In this document: piece by piece, positions 1-8,844 of the stretch | Layout: the number at the start of each line of letters is the position of its first letter | How positions within the stretch are numbered: position 1 is the first letter of the stretch | Source of the DNA: Crocinitomicaceae bacterium | GTDB taxonomy: Bacteria; Bacteroidota; Bacteroidia; Flavobacteriales_D; Crocinitomicaceae | NCBI GenBank assembly: GCA_029247685.1 | Contig: JAQWKT010000070.1 | Span: 1-36,039 of the forward strand | DNA length: 36,039 nt | Reading direction: 5' to 3' | Translations under genes and position numbers: made by a program | Notes under the pieces: model-generated | Told to the model about the DNA's origin: nothing | Seen by the model: only the letters and a program-made list of their open reading frames with translations | The model's database searches: none

Positions 1-744
1 GATTCCGCAGCTGAATTTTCTTTTTTGAAATTAAAAATAAAGGTAAGAAGCAAAATATTAGCCGATGGATTAGCCGATAGTTCATTTGATGTTACTAATA
101 AAGGAAAACATCTTAAAGCCAATGAGTTTAACGAAATAATCTCTTCAAATCAAACCATTTTATTGGACATGAGAAATCATTATGAAACAGAGATTGGTCA
201 TTTTAAGGGAGCAATAACGCCAGACGTGGATACGTTTAAGGATTCATTAAAAAAAATAGAAGAAGACTATTTGATTGGAAATGAGGACAAGAACGTGGTG
301 ATGTATTGCACTGGTGGAATACGTTGTGAAAAAGCGTCGGCATGGTATAAACATAGGGGATTTAAAAATGTATTTCAATTAGAAGGAGGAATTATCAAAT
401 ACTCTAGAGATGTAGAGCAAAACAAATTGGAAAATAAATTCATAGGAAAGAATTTTGTTTTTGATGAAAGAAGAGCGGAAAAAATATCTAATGATGTTAT
501 TGCGGTTTGTCACCAATGTGGAGATACTTGCGATTCGCATACTAATTGCGAAAATCAAGCGTGTCATTTGTTATTTATTCAATGCGAAAAATGCAAAAAA
601 ACGTATGATAATTGTTGTTCATACGAATGTTCTGAAGAGATAAAATTGCCTATTGAGGAGCAAAGAAAACGTAGAAAAGGAATAAATAAAAGCAATAAAA
701 TCTTTAAAAAGGGAAGGTCTGAAAAATTAATTTACAAATCTTAA
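1..744 (+). CDS. trhO: tRNA uridine(34) hydroxylase TrhO (rhodanese-like), 5' end cut by window
   Basis: TrhO (YceA) uses a rhodanese-like domain to hydroxylate U34 of certain tRNAs in the cytoplasm. The reading frame is open from base 1, so the start lies outside the window; an apparent TTG start at 25 is internal. The rhodanese domain carries the family hallmark MYCTGGIRCEK, whose first Cys (codon 307-309) is the expected active-site residue. The part following it is rich in cysteine (about ten Cys at roughly 515-630, in CxxC and CC arrangements), as in TrhO C-termini, and may bind metal. The extreme C-terminus is basic. About 248 residues are visible, whereas whole TrhO proteins are usually 300-350. 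lgt follows after 17 bases on the same strand. Confidence 0.93.
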   Translation, partial: DSAAEFSFLKLKIKVRSKILADGLADSSFDVTNKGKHLKANEFNEIISSNQTILLDMRNHYETEIGHFKGAITPDVDTFKDSLKKIEEDYLIGNEDKNVVMYCTGGIRCEKASAWYKHRGFKNVFQLEGGIIKYSRDVEQNKLENKFIGKNFVFDERRAEKISNDVIAVCHQCGDTCDSHTNCENQACHLLFIQCEKCKKTYDNCCSYECSEEIKLPIEEQRKRRKGINKSNKIFKKGRSEKLIYKS

Positions 745-761
745 AAAACACTAACAAATCG

Positions 762-1601
762 ATGTTTAATCAAGTAATAAACTGGGATGTAACTCCAGAA
801 TTAATAGAAGGTTGGAAAACCCCAAATTTATATGGTCTTTTGTTTGTTACAGGCCTTATCTTAGGATATTTTGTGATTAAAAAAATGTACAAAAAAGATG
901 GATTGGATGAAAAGCATCTAGATACTTTGGTCTTAGTAATGGTTGTTTCTATTATTAGAGGAGCAAGGTTAGGCCATGTGTTTTTTTATGGGCCATATTT
1001 TGATGACCCCACTACTGGAGAAACAGGTTATTTATCTCATCCAATAAGTATTTTCAAAGTTTGGGAAGGTGGGTTAGCAAGTCATGGTGCTGTTGTATCT
1101 ATATTAATTGCTTTGTATTATTATTCTAAAAAAGTAGTAAATCGTCCCTACTTATGGATTTTAGATAGAATTTCTGCACCAATTGCCATTGCTGGTTGTT
1201 TTATTCGTTTAGGAAACTTGGTAAATCATGAAATTGTTGGTGTTCAGACAAATGTAGCTTGGGCATTTAGTTTTACAAGATTTTATAATGAAGAACTTCA
1301 TATGTATGATATTTCACCAAGGCATCCTGCTCAATTATATGAAGCTATTTGTTATTTGATGGCATTTTTAATTTTAATTTTCATTTATTGGAAAAAACAA
1401 GGGTATACAAAACCGGGATTAGTATTTGGTTCTTTTTTAGTGTTAATATTTGGTGCTAGATTTTGTGTAGAATTCATCAAAATAGGACAAACCGCAAGAG
1501 ATGCGGTTTTGCCGATTAATACTGGACAAATATTAAGTATACCACTAGTACTAACAGGTTTGTATTTAATTTTTAGAGCATTAAAAAATGATAATTCATA
1601 A
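762..1601 (+). CDS. lgt: Phosphatidylglycerol-prolipoprotein diacylglyceryl transferase
   Basis: Lgt moves a diacylglyceryl group from phosphatidylglycerol to the lipobox Cys of prolipoproteins in the inner membrane, the first step of lipoprotein maturation. The 279-residue protein has the family's multi-helix pattern. Signature segments are WEGGLASHG with His108 (equivalent to the essential E. coli His), IRLGNLVNHE with Arg149 in the Lgt signature, and RHPAQLYEA near 187-195. The length is normal for the family. No Shine-Dalgarno is visible, which is usual in this phylum. The 3' end overlaps map by 14 bases, suggesting cotranscription and translational coupling. Confidence 0.96.
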   Translation: MFNQVINWDVTPELIEGWKTPNLYGLLFVTGLILGYFVIKKMYKKDGLDEKHLDTLVLVMVVSIIRGARLGHVFFYGPYFDDPTTGETGYLSHPISIFKVWEGGLASHGAVVSILIALYYYSKKVVNRPYLWILDRISAPIAIAGCFIRLGNLVNHEIVGVQTNVAWAFSFTRFYNEELHMYDISPRHPAQLYEAICYLMAFLILIFIYWKKQGYTKPGLVFGSFLVLIFGARFCVEFIKIGQTARDAVLPINTGQILSIPLVLTGLYLIFRALKNDNS

Positions 1602-2367
1602 AACAGCCCAACAAATAAGCATAATGCGAGAGGCAGCTCAAGTGGTTAGTAGGACTCTCGGTTTGATAGCCAAACACATGCATGAAGGAATTACTCCCGT
1701 TTATTTAGATAAACTTGCTGAAGAATACATTATTTCACAAAATGCAATACCAGGATTTAAAGGGCTATATGGTTGCCCAAGCACCTTGCTTATTTCAGTT
1801 AATGAACAAGTTGTTCATGGATTACCTACCGATCGTCCTTTTCAATCCGGAGATGTTGTATCCGTCGATTGTGGAGCCAAATACAAAGGTTATTATGGGG
1901 ATCATGCATATACCTTTGAAATAGGAGAAGTAAAAGAAGAGGTTAAAAAACTCCTTGAAACAACAAAGGAATGTCTTTATCTAGGAATTGAAGCTTGTAG
2001 AACAGGAAATCGCATTGGAGATATTGGTTTTGCCATTCAAGAGCATGCTGAAAAAAACGGCTATGGTGTTGTTAGAGATCTAGTGGGGCATGGTTTGGGT
2101 AAAAAATTACACGAAGATCCACAGGTGCCAAATTATGGTCGAAAAAGAAGTGGAAAAAGAATTAAAAATGGCTTGACTATCGCTATTGAACCAATGATTA
2201 ATCTAGGGACAGAAAAAGTACGTCAATTAGAAGATAATTGGACGATTGTCACTCTTGATGGTAAGCCAAGCGCACATTTTGAGCATGATATTGCTGTAGT
2301 GGATGGAGAGCCAGTTATTTTGTCAACTTTTGACTATATATATGAAGTTTTTGACAAACAAAAATGA
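1588..2367 (+). CDS. map: Type I methionine aminopeptidase
   Basis: Removes the N-terminal Met from nascent proteins with a dinuclear metal centre in the cytoplasm. All five metal ligands of the pita-bread fold are visible: Asp94 (VDCG), Asp105 (GDHAYT), His168 (GHGLGKKLHEDP), Glu201 (IEPMIN) and Glu232 (HFEHD). His77 (VVHGLP) fits the substrate-binding His. There is no N-terminal zinc-finger extension, so this is the short bacterial form, and 259 residues is typical. The ATG lies inside the end of lgt, and the gene overlaps the next one by an ATGA junction. Confidence 0.97.
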   Translation: MIIHKTAQQISIMREAAQVVSRTLGLIAKHMHEGITPVYLDKLAEEYIISQNAIPGFKGLYGCPSTLLISVNEQVVHGLPTDRPFQSGDVVSVDCGAKYKGYYGDHAYTFEIGEVKEEVKKLLETTKECLYLGIEACRTGNRIGDIGFAIQEHAEKNGYGVVRDLVGHGLGKKLHEDPQVPNYGRKRSGKRIKNGLTIAIEPMINLGTEKVRQLEDNWTIVTLDGKPSAHFEHDIAVVDGEPVILSTFDYIYEVFDKQK

Positions 2368-2918
2368 TTAAAGAGCAACGTGCTGTTTTTTTATGTGTAC
2401 TTACTTTATTAGTATACGTCGGAACAATTTTTTTTGAAAAAGGCTTTTTTGCATTTCCATTTCCACTCAATGAAGTTTTTTTGTTTGTATTGTCAGCTAC
2501 TTTTTTTAATTGGAATTCTGGAGAAAGTAAACGATTAATTCTTTTATTTGGAATTGCGATTTTATTTCGTCTCTTATCTCAAGTTTTTATATGGAGTTTT
2601 TTACTTTCAGAACAGAATTTTGATTTTTTTGAAACAATATTTGTTTTTGATTTCTTTTATGGACTATACCTTATATTGATTATCTGTTTTTCTGTTTTTT
2701 TATTTAAAGAAAAAAAAAAGAAAACCAATATTCTCTCAAGAGGATCACTTATTGGACTTTTTTTAATTAGTTTCATTATTCCTGAGGTAGAGTTTTTTGC
2801 CCTCGTATTAATGACAATAATGGCTTTTTTCTTAAAAAGAAATGAGCCGGTTTACTTCTTAATAATTCTTTTTTTTATTCTAGAACTTTTCAAAGTAATT
2901 ACTTACCTAAGCAATTAG
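2364..2918 (+). CDS. Hypothetical polytopic membrane protein
   Basis: I do not recognise this family. The 184-residue product is very hydrophobic and rich in Phe, Leu and Ile, with about five or six predicted membrane segments (roughly 8-26, 34-49, 58-80, 92-114, 126-152, 160-180) and a short Lys-rich loop near residues 115-121. It overlaps the map stop by four bases (ATGA), so it is probably translated as the last gene of the lgt-map transcript. It ends 4 bases from the convergent TonB-like gene. No catalytic motif is visible. A role in envelope biogenesis would be a guess from position only. Confidence 0.75.
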   Translation: MIKEQRAVFLCVLTLLVYVGTIFFEKGFFAFPFPLNEVFLFVLSATFFNWNSGESKRLILLFGIAILFRLLSQVFIWSFLLSEQNFDFFETIFVFDFFYGLYLILIICFSVFLFKEKKKKTNILSRGSLIGLFLISFIIPEVEFFALVLMTIMAFFLKRNEPVYFLIILFFILELFKVITYLSN

Positions 2919-2922
2919 GTTT

Positions 2923-3678
2923 TCATTGTGCTTCAAAGGTATAGTATATCCAGCCAATACTTTTTTTTGTCGAGTTGATTGTTTTAAATCGAGATTTGTT
3001 TTTCGCAAAATCAATGGCTAACTTGATCATGCAGGGATCATTAGTAGTACTTCTATTGGATTCAAATTTAGCTGAAGTCACATCGCCATATTTATCAACT
3101 TCTACACGAAGTGCTATTTTTCCTGCATTTTCACAAGAATATCCTGGAATGGATAATCGTAGAGACTTTCTGTTTGGAATGTCATAGCTAACAAGTACAG
3201 ATCCTTTGAAAGATTTTTCAGAATTATTTTTGATGCCCTCCTTTTTTTTGTTTTCTGTTTTTTCCTTTTGCTTATTTCTTTCTTCAATGTTTTTTTGCAA
3301 GTCTTTAAGGTGTTGTTTACTTTGATTTAATTCGTCATCTGTTTCTACACTATAATTCTCTCGATCTAATTTGATTGGTATATTTTCTGACCAATTTTCT
3401 TTGGATTCTTCTCTTTTATCATTCAAATCTTTAGTAGTGTTTTTAGACCGATCCCCTTTTTTAGTGGGTGTAATTAAAAAATTCTCTGCTTGAATTACTA
3501 GTTCGTCTTCTTCTTTCTCTTTTTCTTTTTCTTTTTTCAAATTTTCTAACGAATACTCTTCACTGGAATTTTCTTTATAGGATAGTAGATTTAGAAAAAT
3601 GAACAAAAACATATAGGTGCTAAAGCTTGCTAGTAAACCATATTTGTTTTTCTCAAAAAACGAAGCAATTTTATCCAT
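2923..3678 (-). CDS. TonB-like protein with C-terminal TonB-type domain
   Basis: A 251-residue protein with TonB-like architecture: a short cytoplasmic N-terminus, one membrane anchor (about 14-33), a long charged low-complexity linker with Lys-Glu repeats and coiled-coil character (about 45-155), and a folded C-terminal domain (about 158-251). That domain resembles the TonB C-terminal-like domains of Bacteroidota energy transducers: a Pro-Gly-Tyr-x-Cys segment, an alternating strand ending in DKYGDVTSAKFE, and a second Cys at 216. The linker lacks the Pro-rich repeats of classical TonB. It lies 11 bases downstream of the WG-repeat gene and is probably cotranscribed with it. The assignment rests on pattern and architecture. 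Confidence 0.7.
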   Translation of the reverse strand: MDKIASFFEKNKYGLLASFSTYMFLFIFLNLLSYKENSSEEYSLENLKKEKEKEKEEDELVIQAENFLITPTKKGDRSKNTTKDLNDKREESKENWSENIPIKLDRENYSVETDDELNQSKQHLKDLQKNIEERNKQKEKTENKKKEGIKNNSEKSFKGSVLVSYDIPNRKSLRLSIPGYSCENAGKIALRVEVDKYGDVTSAKFESNRSTTNDPCMIKLAIDFAKNKSRFKTINSTKKSIGWIYYTFEAQ

Positions 3679-3689
3679 TAAACTTAAAA

Positions 3690-5807
3690 TTAGTTTTGAA
3701 TTTCTATGAATTTTTGATCAAACAGACTAAAGTAGATTGTTTTGTCATTTTTTCTTAATTTGAAATAAGAAGAATTAATAGGCATTATATCATCAAATTC
3801 AACAGGAAGAATTAATTTGCCATATTTATTTGATACACCATATAGATTTCCCATTTGTAAGAGATAATTATCGGAATTATTTAAGGTGCTAATGTTGTTA
3901 TAAGCCATTGGGATAATATATTTAGCAGAATGGTTAATCATGCCCATTAGCGTATCTTTTTGAACAATAGCTATATTATTCGTGGTGCTTTCAGCATAAT
4001 TGTACTTTGAAGAGAGGATTTTCTTTCCATTTGGCCTCATGTATCCCCATAAGTTACTTTTTCTAAATGCGATTAATTCGCTTGATTTTCCAAGCTGTTT
4101 ATAGGAATACTTTATTTTTATTTTACCTGTAGTGTCTATCATTCCATATTTTCCATTTCTGACTACTGTAGCAAAGCCTAGATTAAAGTTGCAGATATCT
4201 TGATAATTATATGGAGCATCAAATTTTATAGGGATAATAATTTTACCAATATTATTAATAAACCCCATTTTTTTGTTTGAAACTACATGAGCAAGGTTGT
4301 TTGATAATTGACCAATATTATCAAATGTACAAGGCAAAACAATAGAACTGTCGGCTTTTGCTATCCCCCAAAAATCTTCTTCTTTTACTAAAAATAAAGA
4401 GTCTGTAAATTCCTTAACTCGATTATAAATAGGAGGGAAGTAAAAATTTCCAAGACTATCAATAATGGCTTCTTTGCCATTAATAAAAACGTGTGCTTTG
4501 TTTTCTTTAAAAGAAAATGCTTCATTATATTTTTCTTGGAGAATTACTTTTCCATTTTTATCCATGTATCCATATAAAGAGTCTTTTAAAAAATAAAATT
4601 TGTTTTCACTTATTGGTCCAATATCTTCATATATAGGTTCAAGAATAGAGGATCCAATACGATCAATGAGGCCCATTTTTTCATTTTTTTCTATTAATGC
4701 TCTGTTTTCATTAAAATCAAAAACTCCATCTAAATTTACTGGAATAATAACCTTATTTGCTTTTGAAATAAAGCCATATTTTTCATTTAATGAGACTGGT
4801 GCTAGGCCTTCTTTAAAAAAACCGACTTCTTCATAAATCGCATTAATTATTATTTTTCCATTTGCATTCATAAAGCCCCACTTGTTATTTTTTTCAAATG
4901 GAAATAACTTTAAAATAGAAGTTTGGTAGTCTTTTTCAAGACTTTTAATGTATGGGTAATTGGGATATTTTAATTTAAACTCTTCAAAACGTTTTTCACT
5001 AAACTCTACCATGAAAAGAGCGTACAACTTTCTCCATGCTTGGTTCACATTTACATTAGTTGGGTAATTGTTAATAATGTTTTCATAGGACTCAATTTTA
5101 TTATCCATCGTTATAATTTCAAACAGACGATTCTGTGCTTCAATTTTATAAGGGCTTTTTGGACATTCCTTAATAAATAAGGCATAGGAATTTAACTTAT
5201 TGTCAGAAGTGTATTCAAAATATTGGCGTTGATAATATAATTCGTTTGCTTTTTCATTGTAAGTGCTTTTTGGGTATTTAATTTGGTAATTTTGATACTC
5301 AGAAGAAGTGTCTTTTTTCAAAGCAATTTGAAAAGCAATCGAATCTCTTTTAAGAATGGCTTCATCTAAATAATTAGACCAGGGATGCTCATTAATAAAT
5401 TGATTTAAAGATTCTGGAGTGTTTATTTTTTTTGCTATTTCAAAAAAAGACAAGCCGACTTTTTGTTTTAATTTTTTTACTTCCTTTAAGTTAAACCCTA
5501 ATTGATTTAGTTTTTCTATTTTTTTGCTATTAATGTCGTTGATGCTAATTTCTGAAATTTGTATATAAAGTTTAGCAGAATCAAGGTTGTGAAAAGGGTT
5601 ATCTGTCCGGTAGTATATTTTTGCTAATCCAAATGATGCAGCAGATTTGTTTCGTTTGTAGGCTTTATAAAATAATTTTTTTGCTTTGAAATAATCGTAT
5701 ATTTCTAATGCTTCAAATGCTCTGTCTATTTTACAAGCATTAGATTTGATGGGGCTAAAAAAAACCACAATTAAAATAAATAATGTATGCAAATGTCTTT
5801 GTTGCAT
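3690..5807 (-). CDS. Secreted WG-repeat protein with N-terminal TPR-like helices
   Basis: The 705-residue product begins with a probable signal peptide (about 1-24, ending near SNA). Residues about 28-300 are helical, with TPR-like units such as a YPKSTYNEKA motif at about 178-187 and a similar CPKSPYKIEA at 215-224. From about 309 to 690 I count some eleven WG-type repeats of 35-40 residues, each starting with variants of (W/Y/M)G(F/Y/L/M)(M/I), followed by a G-K-I-I turn and an (I/L)P-x-x-(Y/F)-(D/E) step. WG repeats are common in Bacteroidota and usually lack a known function; beta-propeller-like binding surfaces are assumed. It heads a two-gene unit with the TonB-like gene. Confidence 0.9.
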   Translation of the reverse strand: MQQRHLHTLFILIVVFFSPIKSNACKIDRAFEALEIYDYFKAKKLFYKAYKRNKSAASFGLAKIYYRTDNPFHNLDSAKLYIQISEISINDINSKKIEKLNQLGFNLKEVKKLKQKVGLSFFEIAKKINTPESLNQFINEHPWSNYLDEAILKRDSIAFQIALKKDTSSEYQNYQIKYPKSTYNEKANELYYQRQYFEYTSDNKLNSYALFIKECPKSPYKIEAQNRLFEIITMDNKIESYENIINNYPTNVNVNQAWRKLYALFMVEFSEKRFEEFKLKYPNYPYIKSLEKDYQTSILKLFPFEKNNKWGFMNANGKIIINAIYEEVGFFKEGLAPVSLNEKYGFISKANKVIIPVNLDGVFDFNENRALIEKNEKMGLIDRIGSSILEPIYEDIGPISENKFYFLKDSLYGYMDKNGKVILQEKYNEAFSFKENKAHVFINGKEAIIDSLGNFYFPPIYNRVKEFTDSLFLVKEEDFWGIAKADSSIVLPCTFDNIGQLSNNLAHVVSNKKMGFINNIGKIIIPIKFDAPYNYQDICNFNLGFATVVRNGKYGMIDTTGKIKIKYSYKQLGKSSELIAFRKSNLWGYMRPNGKKILSSKYNYAESTTNNIAIVQKDTLMGMINHSAKYIIPMAYNNISTLNNSDNYLLQMGNLYGVSNKYGKLILPVEFDDIMPINSSYFKLRKNDKTIYFSLFDQKFIEIQN

Positions 5808-5927
5808 GCCGATATATTTTTCAGTTAAAAAAATTAATCTAAAGATACTAAATTACAAGTTTAACTATAAACAATTAAGGTGCCATAAATGTAAGTAAAG
5901 TGTTAATTTTACAAAACATTTTTTCTG

Positions 5928-7217
5928 ATGAAAGATAAGTCACTTGGTAATCACATTTTGGTTGAGTTCATGAATTGTTCTCCAGAAATAATGAATGATG
6001 TTTCTACCATTGAACAAAATATGGTTGCAGCCGCCCAACTTGCTGGAGCAAATGTGATTAATGCAACCTTTCATCATTTTTCTCCTTTTGGTGTTTCAGG
6101 GGTTGTGGTCATTCAAGAAAGCCACCTTGCTATTCATACATGGCCTGAATATGGATATGCTGCTGTTGATCTTTTTACTTGTGGAGAGATTAATGCTTGG
6201 GTATCTTTTGATTTTTTAAAAAAATCTTTTTTAGCACAATCTTATTCTGTTGTTGAAATGCGCAGAGGTTCAGTAAATCTATTAAAACGTAATGATTTTG
6301 ATATTTCAACCATGCGTCAACGAGCAAGTAAATGGGAAAATCCTGATTTCTATACTAGAAATGTCTGGTTTACAGATAAAGATGAAAATCAAGCCTTATC
6401 GATTCGTTTTACGGGCGAGGTTTTGCATGACGTTCAATCTGATTACCAACGTGTACGTATATTAGAGTCATACAAATACGGCAAAATGTTGGCCTTAGAT
6501 GACATGGTGATGACTACAGAAAATGACGAGTTTCATTACCATGAAATGATCTCACATCCTGCTGTATTTATCCATGGAAATGTTCGAAATGTGTTGGTTA
6601 TTGGAGGAGGAGATGGAGGAACTATTCGAGAATTGTTAAGACATTCAGAAATAGATCAAATAACCCTTGTGGAAATTGATCAAGAGGTAATCGTTGCCTG
6701 TAAAAAACACTTGCCATCCATTGCATCTGAATTTAATCATTCAAAATTGAAGTTAATTATAGACGATGGAATTGATTATGTGCGTAAAGCACAAAGCTCC
6801 TCTTTTGATTTAGTAATGGTAGATGGTTCCGATCCAGTTGGACCGGCAGAAGGGTTATTTACAAAAGAGTTCTATGAAAATTGTAATCGAATACTTTGCG
6901 ATAGAGGCATTTTAGTGGCTCAGGGAGAATCTCCCAAATTTAATGAAAATGCATTTATAGAATTAAATAAAACTTTGAGAGATATTTTTGGAGATAAAAA
7001 TGCGCCAATATCTTTATTTTATGTGCCTTCCTATCCAACTGGAATGTGGTGTTTTCAATATGGATTTAAGAAAAAATCAGACGTTAAAGTTTCCGATAAA
7101 AAGGAACAAATTACCTCCTTTGTGAATCATCACAATTTAAAATATTATAATTATGAGGTTCATTGTGCAAGTTTTGCTTTGCCTAACTTTATAAAAAAGC
7201 AACTAGATTTAAGTTAA
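5928..7217 (+). CDS. speD-speE: Fused S-adenosylmethionine decarboxylase - spermidine synthase
   Basis: A single 429-residue protein joins the two last steps of triamine synthesis. Residues 1-120 form a prokaryotic AdoMet decarboxylase: the ESHLAIHTWPE motif gives the Glu64-Ser65 self-cleavage site that makes the pyruvoyl cofactor, with His70 and Cys85 (DLFTCGE) as expected processing and catalytic residues. Residues about 140-429 form an aminopropyltransferase: LALDDMVMTTENDEFHYHEM at 188-207, the SAM-binding GGGDGG at 226-231, and MVDGSDPVGPAEGLF at 297-311 with the expected active-site aspartates. The upstream gap (5808-5927) is shared with the divergent WG-repeat gene. plsC-like follows after 2 bases. 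The fusion is continuous, with no internal stop. Confidence 0.95.
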   Translation: MKDKSLGNHILVEFMNCSPEIMNDVSTIEQNMVAAAQLAGANVINATFHHFSPFGVSGVVVIQESHLAIHTWPEYGYAAVDLFTCGEINAWVSFDFLKKSFLAQSYSVVEMRRGSVNLLKRNDFDISTMRQRASKWENPDFYTRNVWFTDKDENQALSIRFTGEVLHDVQSDYQRVRILESYKYGKMLALDDMVMTTENDEFHYHEMISHPAVFIHGNVRNVLVIGGGDGGTIRELLRHSEIDQITLVEIDQEVIVACKKHLPSIASEFNHSKLKLIIDDGIDYVRKAQSSSFDLVMVDGSDPVGPAEGLFTKEFYENCNRILCDRGILVAQGESPKFNENAFIELNKTLRDIFGDKNAPISLFYVPSYPTGMWCFQYGFKKKSDVKVSDKKEQITSFVNHHNLKYYNYEVHCASFALPNFIKKQLDLS

Positions 7218-7219
7218 TT

Positions 7220-7765
7220 ATGTTAAAATATATTGCTCGTTTTCTTTTTAAAATAACTGGATGGGAAATCGACCCTAACCCACCTGAAAATATTGATAAA
7301 TGTGTTGTTGCCGTTGGCCCCCATACTTCTAATTGGGATTTTATAATTGGAAAACTTGCTTTTGTAATGTATGGAGTAAATGCAAAATTTTTAATAAAAA
7401 AAGAGTTGTTTTTCCCTCCGTTTGGTTGGTTTCTGAAGTGGGCAGGAGGAATCCCTGTAAATAGAAAAAAAAATAATCAATTTACAAGCAAAGCGATTTC
7501 ACTTTTTGATAAAGAAGAATCCCTTTATCTTGTTTTTACTCCTGAAGGAACGAGAAAACACAATCCTAAATGGAAAAAAGGGTTTTATTATATAGCGCTT
7601 AAAGCAAAAGTGCCTATTTATATATGCTATATTGATTTTTCTAAAAAACGAGGTGGGTTTGACAGTGTATTTCATCCAACAGGCGATGTGGATAAAGACA
7701 TATTAGAAATTAAATCGGTTTTAAAAAAATATAAAGGAAGATTTCTGGAAAATGGGATTGATTAA
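7220..7765 (+). CDS. Lysophospholipid/glycerolipid acyltransferase (PlsC-like)
   Basis: A short (181-residue) acyltransferase of the PlsC superfamily, likely acting on lysophospholipids or a related lipid acceptor at the inner membrane. The catalytic HxxxxD motif is HTSNWD near residue 34. Block II-III elements are seen as GGIPVNRKK near 72-80, and the conserved FTPEGTRK lies near 107. The protein is shorter than full PlsC (about 240), like other compact Bacteroidota members, and I cannot name the acceptor. It starts 2 bases after the polyamine fusion gene, so it is probably in the same transcript. Its stop codon and that of the convergent DUF5522 gene share the palindrome TTAA. Confidence 0.88.
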   Translation: MLKYIARFLFKITGWEIDPNPPENIDKCVVAVGPHTSNWDFIIGKLAFVMYGVNAKFLIKKELFFPPFGWFLKWAGGIPVNRKKNNQFTSKAISLFDKEESLYLVFTPEGTRKHNPKWKKGFYYIALKAKVPIYICYIDFSKKRGGFDSVFHPTGDVDKDILEIKSVLKKYKGRFLENGID

Positions 7766-7950
7766 AATTTATTTTTTATAGTGTCCGTTTTTTTATCGTA
7801 TCCATAGGGACAGTGTTTACATCCACTCCTACAACAATATCCCCTTTTAAGATGATATTGTTCGGTAAATATTATATACCCATCTTTGCTGTAATAATAA
7901 TCTTCTTTTTCAAATTTGTTTTGATTATTAAAGTTGTTTTTTTCTGCCAT
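7762..7950 (-). CDS. Small Cys-rich DUF5522-family protein
   Basis: A 62-residue protein with a conserved core FTEQYHLKRGYCCRSGCKHCPYGY. The CC-x3-C-x2-C cluster at about 38-46 suggests a small metal-binding knot. I recognise this as the DUF5522 type found in Bacteroidota; the function is unknown. The start (ATG complement at 7948-7950) is the only Met in the frame, and the flanking gene begins 2 bases away in the other direction. The N-terminal 15 residues are Asn/Lys-rich and look disordered. Four bases overlap the end of the PlsC-like gene. Confidence 0.85.
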   Translation of the reverse strand: MAEKNNFNNQNKFEKEDYYYSKDGYIIFTEQYHLKRGYCCRSGCKHCPYGYDKKTDTIKNKF

Positions 7951-7952
7951 TT

Positions 7953-8843
7953 ATGAATAATACTCCACCAAATATAAACTTTTCAAAAATTGAAACCCTC
8001 AATTATAGAAAACTAAACCTTTTAAATAATAAGGTTTATGTTAAAAGAGACGATTTAATACATCCGATTATTTCAGGAAATAAATGGAGAAAATTAAAAT
8101 ATAACATAGAAGATTGTTTTCAATATGGATATGAGGGAATAGTGACTTTTGGGGGGGCTTTTTCTAACCACCTTATTGCCACAGCTGAGGCATGTAAGTT
8201 GTATAAATTAAAATCGATAGCTTTTGTTAGGGGAGAGGAGTTGAATCCATTTTCAAATATGATTTTGCAAGAATGTTACAAAAAGGGAATGGATCTACGA
8301 TTTATTTCAAGGGCTTCCTACAAAGAAAAAAAAAGGAGTCTTTTTTTTGAAGAAAAATCCAAGAGATTTTTATCCCTTCCTGAAGGAGGTTCAGGTTTTT
8401 TGGGGATTAAAGGATGTATGGAAATCTTAAATCAAGAAGATGGGTTTTTTGACTGGGTGGTTCTTGCTCAAGGGACGACAACAACTAGCATTGGAGTGCT
8501 TCTATCTATACCCATGCAAACAAAGCTGTTGGTGGTTCCCGCTTTAAAAGGATTCAATGCAATTTCGGAGATGAAAGAACAAATGAAAAATAGTAATTAT
8601 TTCTCTAAATATATTGATTTAAAATTGAAGCAAGTTCGTGTTGCTTCGGAGTATCATTTTGGTGGTTTTGCAAAAACAACTCCTGCATTATTATCTTTCA
8701 GAAAAGAGTTTTTGAAAGAGTCGGGGATTAATATAGATAAAGTTTATAACAGCAAAGCTTTATTTGCCTTAAAAGAGATTTTAAAAAATGAAAAATGGGA
8801 AAATCAAAAGATCTTATATATCCATACTGGTGGATATGAATAA
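7953..8843 (+). CDS. PLP-dependent ACC deaminase / D-cysteine desulfhydrase family protein
   Basis: A fold-type II PLP enzyme of 296 residues. The PLP-lysine motif is SGNKWRKLKY with Lys44, followed by FGGAFSNHLIATA at 66-78, the phosphate and substrate loop typical of this family. LPEGGSG (near 142) and a Thr-rich GTTTTS loop (near 175) bind the cofactor phosphate in relatives. The family includes ACC deaminase and D-cysteine desulfhydrase; in bacteria without ACC metabolism the latter activity, or another D-amino-acid or thiol role, is more likely. I cannot decide from sequence. Start is the first ATG, right before the conserved N-terminal strand, and 2 bases from the divergent DUF5522 start. 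Confidence 0.88.
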   Translation: MNNTPPNINFSKIETLNYRKLNLLNNKVYVKRDDLIHPIISGNKWRKLKYNIEDCFQYGYEGIVTFGGAFSNHLIATAEACKLYKLKSIAFVRGEELNPFSNMILQECYKKGMDLRFISRASYKEKKRSLFFEEKSKRFLSLPEGGSGFLGIKGCMEILNQEDGFFDWVVLAQGTTTTSIGVLLSIPMQTKLLVVPALKGFNAISEMKEQMKNSNYFSKYIDLKLKQVRVASEYHFGGFAKTTPALLSFRKEFLKESGINIDKVYNSKALFALKEILKNEKWENQKILYIHTGGYE

Positions 8844-8844
8844 G

